DNA of 64,000 bases. Source: Tetrapisispora phaffii CBS 4417. Taxonomy: Eukaryota > Ascomycota > Saccharomycetes > Saccharomycetales > Saccharomycetaceae. The position numbers were made by a program, and so were the translations under genes. The stretch covers positions 124,001 to 188,000 of the forward strand of contig NC_016533.1 of assembly GCF_000236905.1 (NCBI RefSeq), read 5' to 3'. Below, in pieces: positions 61,748 to 64,000 of this stretch (position 1 is its first letter; every line of letters begins with the position of its first letter). The notes below the pieces were generated by a model that was not told the origin of the DNA, made no database searches, and saw only the letters and a program-made list of their open reading frames with translations.

Positions 61748-63424
61748 ATGTCTGAAGTGGATTACGAGAAAACAGATGCTATTAGTGATTCCTCAAAGGA
61801 GGTTGCTGCTGTGAATTCTGAAAGTTTTGATGATTGCAATTCAAGTGACAGTTTGGCTAAACATAATTTCGAGGTCTCCACTACTCAGGTGTCTTCCAAA
61901 TTCTCAGATACAGAGGTTGATGTTGCATTGAAGTTTCTACAAGATGCTGGTATTAAAGGTAATTCTGCTGGTAGTGATGAGAAGGATGCTGCTGATCTAG
62001 AGGACCAATCGGAGATAGATTTAACAGAGGGACATGTGGTGTTGAAAGGTTCAAAAGATCTGTCCAAAAAGACAATGAGGAAACTAGATCTCGTTATACT
62101 GACTTTTCTATGTTGTACTTACTTCCTTATGTTCTTGGATAAAGTCTTATTAAATTATGCTGCTGCTATGGGTATTAAAAAGAATTTGAAAGGCGACGAC
62201 TTCTCAAATTTAGGTACGATTTTTGGTGCTGGCTATATTTTCATGGAACCATTTACTACATACTTATTCCAAAAATATCCATTATCTAAAATTCTGAGTT
62301 CGTTTATTTTATGTTGGGGTATAGTTCTTGCATGTCATTCTGCATGCAAAACTTATGCCTCACTGATGATTGTACGTCTACTATTAGGCATGTTTGAATC
62401 TTCTAGTGCTGCAGGTTGTATAGCAATCAGCGGTATGTACTACACAAAGTCTGAACAAAGTGCAAGAATAGGTTACTGGGCTACTCAAGCAGGCACTGGT
62501 TATGTGATTGGTGGCTTAATTTCTTTTGGTTTCCAGCATTATCATGGTACAGAATTCTATTCATGGCAAATAATGTTTTTAGTTGTCGGCTTAGTGACTA
62601 TAGCTTTTGGTATCTTGACTTATTTCTATTTACCAGATAACATCACTAATGCATGGTTCTTGGATCAAAACGAAAAAGTCGAAGTGATCGAACACATTAG
62701 AAGCAATCAAACTGGTCTAGAAAACAAAAAATTCAAACTTGATCAAGTTAAAGAGTTATTCTTTCACGACAAATTGACATGGCCAATGTTATTGCTGACA
62801 GGCTGTTCCCAAATATCTACTGGTGCCATTGGTACATTCTCCGTCACTATCACAGGTACATTTGGATTTGATAATTATGTCACAGCTCTTCTGCAATTAC
62901 CAATCGGTGCTATTGTTGCATTGATCATCATCATAACGACACAAATGTTGGCACGTTGGGGAAACATTACTCTAATTACTGCATCGATGTATGTGCCTGC
63001 AATTGTTGGTTGTATTGTAATGTTATCCTTACCTCTTTCAAACAAAGTAGGTAACTTACTTGGATTGTACTTGGTCTACAGTGGATCTTGTACAATCACA
63101 AACATATACATTTGGAACACTTGGAACACTTCTGGTTACTGCAAGAGGATATTCAGAAACGCAGCTACATTAATAGTCTATAACGTTGCATGTATTGTTG
63201 CACCACAAATGTTCAGAGTTAGTGATTACCCACATTATACACCAGCAAAAATTGCATTACTAGTAACCCAATGTGTATGCATTCCCCTACAATTTTTTAT
63301 TGGATACCTCTGTAAAAAAGAGAATGAAAAGAGAGATAAAGAGCAAGAAGGTGGTCCAAAACCTAAATATGAGTTCTTAGATCTTACAGATATCCAAAAT
63401 AGAAGTTTTAGATACATTTATTAA
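61748..63424 (+). CDS. THI73: MFS anion:cation symporter, THI73-like (Dal5 family)
   Basis: Protein of 558 residues from the ATG at 61748 (523 in S. cerevisiae THI73). It belongs to the allantoate permease (Dal5) branch of the major facilitator superfamily; Thi73 is a putative carboxylate permease under thiamine control. A hydrophilic, acidic N-terminus of about 110 residues is followed by about twelve transmembrane segments. The first is LVILTFLCCTYFLMFLDKVLLNYA, with the family's DK in TM1. Later blocks are GYIFMEPFTTYLFQKYPLSKILS and LGMFESSSAAGCIAISGMYYT. The substrate cannot be read from sequence. THI73 is preferred over other family members because CMS1 follows, as in S. cerevisiae, although the pair is inverted here. 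Confidence 0.8.
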   Translation: MSEVDYEKTDAISDSSKEVAAVNSESFDDCNSSDSLAKHNFEVSTTQVSSKFSDTEVDVALKFLQDAGIKGNSAGSDEKDAADLEDQSEIDLTEGHVVLKGSKDLSKKTMRKLDLVILTFLCCTYFLMFLDKVLLNYAAAMGIKKNLKGDDFSNLGTIFGAGYIFMEPFTTYLFQKYPLSKILSSFILCWGIVLACHSACKTYASLMIVRLLLGMFESSSAAGCIAISGMYYTKSEQSARIGYWATQAGTGYVIGGLISFGFQHYHGTEFYSWQIMFLVVGLVTIAFGILTYFYLPDNITNAWFLDQNEKVEVIEHIRSNQTGLENKKFKLDQVKELFFHDKLTWPMLLLTGCSQISTGAIGTFSVTITGTFGFDNYVTALLQLPIGAIVALIIIITTQMLARWGNITLITASMYVPAIVGCIVMLSLPLSNKVGNLLGLYLVYSGSCTITNIYIWNTWNTSGYCKRIFRNAATLIVYNVACIVAPQMFRVSDYPHYTPAKIALLVTQCVCIPLQFFIGYLCKKENEKRDKEQEGGPKPKYEFLDLTDIQNRSFRYIY

Positions 63425-63862
63425 ATATTCTTTCACATCAAATAAAGCAGCCGACTGTGGCACATCCTTAATTAATATATATACAGACTAATATATAAAC
63501 GTACAATTAAAATAACATATCAACGATCACTTATATATTTCAATATTGTGACATTTCAAACTTGTCCATAGGTTTAAAGAGATGACGGTTTTCTTTAATT
63601 AAGGTCGCCTGTGAAACTTTTGTCACCATAAAATTTTTTAAAGCTCATCGCAACTTTCAAATGATGAGAGTTTTAAAAGCTTGTTACTAGAACCTGATAT
63701 TCTAGTTAAAACACATTCATTGAAGGGTCATTCATCAAAGACTTAGTATCATATTTGATATATTATTGTTTTTTGTTGATATACCTTTGTTATTACAAAT
63801 TTTAGAGAAGGCAGCCAATAAGTTTGATAATACCCAACACAAAAAACAACACAAACCAAAAG
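63425..63862. other. THI73-CMS1 intergenic region
   Basis: 438 bp, no gene; carries the CMS1 promoter elements. Confidence 0.55.
63629..63651 (+). promoter_or_regulatory. PAC with A/T-rich RRPE-like run upstream of CMS1
   Basis: AAAATTTTTTAAA from 63629 and GCTCATCGC (PAC in reverse, GCGATGAGC) at 63643-63651, about 215 bp before the CMS1 ATG. It fits a ribosome-biogenesis gene. Confidence 0.7.
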
Positions 63863-64000
63863 ATGTCAAACGCTGATGACTTAGACGATGGATTAGTTTA
63901 CGACCTCGAGTCTGATTCTAATGATGCTCAACAAGTAGATAACCTACTCAACGATGTTGACGGAGCTAGTGATGTTGAAGAAGCCACTGAGGTATCAACA
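63863..64000 (+). CDS. CMS1: Cms1, 5' end only (SSU processome-associated protein)
   Basis: Only the first 46 codons are in the window; the frame is open to the end. The start MSNADDLDDGLVYDLESDSND matches the N-terminus of S. cerevisiae Cms1 (MSNPDDLDDGLAYDF as I recall it). Cms1 is a nucleolar DEAD-like protein associated with 90S pre-ribosomes. The promoter carries a PAC element, which agrees. The gene is on the + strand after the THI73-like gene, opposite to the orientation expected from S. cerevisiae relative to NOC3. Confidence 0.8.
   Translation, partial: MSNADDLDDGLVYDLESDSNDAQQVDNLLNDVDGASDVEEATEVST

Overview
The window is nuclear DNA from a budding yeast of the family Saccharomycetaceae. 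It is AT-rich and densely packed with intronless genes. Almost every protein reads as an ortholog of a Saccharomyces cerevisiae gene (identified by recall of the families, not by a search). Gene order interleaves blocks that S. cerevisiae keeps on chromosomes VII, X and XII, while several genes expected in the single ancestral order are missing (SOF1, COX17, MMM1, SPO75, SFI1, DNM1). That pattern of complementary loss points to a species that descends from the whole-genome duplication. Base composition and Asn-rich proteins would suit the Vanderwaltozyma/Tetrapisispora clade, but the species is not proven here.

Layout. 1-16.8 kb: RRN7 (Pol I core factor), then a 2 kb gene-poor stretch with an inverted repeat, then a chromosome VII-like block TIM13, UBR1, TYS1, TFG1, HGH1. 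17-25 kb: EMC6, PUF3, YEH1 and PSR1 (left arm of chromosome XII in S. cerevisiae), with an odd GC-rich divergent promoter at about 21.2-21.5 kb. 25.9-43.1 kb: a mixture of chromosome X and XII genes, CYR1, SYS1, DRS1, COX16, ORC3, OST1, PRE3, RTT109. 43.1-43.6 kb: a convergent gap with a 120-bp, 94% A/T tract at the syntenic position of CEN10/CEN12, the best candidate for a centromere. 43.6-57 kb: the right-arm genes YLR001C-like, AVT1, MPP10, NOC3, one unrecognised gene, and MRX12-like. 57.4-64 kb: a SAG1-type alpha-agglutinin with long tandem repeats, 2 kb without recognised genes, a THI73-like transporter and the start of CMS1.

The genes are mostly housekeeping. Ribosome-biogenesis and Pol I genes (RRN7, DRS1, MPP10, NOC3, CMS1) are scattered among the others but share PAC and, in most cases, RRPE promoter motifs, so they should be co-regulated. 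PRE3 carries a near-match to the proteasome PACE element and RTT109 a G1/S-type SCB site. Two genes (HGH1, DRS1) end in a way that suggests a one-base deletion in an A run.

I found no RNA gene, CRISPR array, intact transposon or clearly new multi-gene system. The items most worth a second look are the candidate centromere, a perfect 26-bp palindrome at the 5' end of YEH1, the GC peak around it, the repeat-bearing agglutinin and the unrecognised gene at 54.3 kb.
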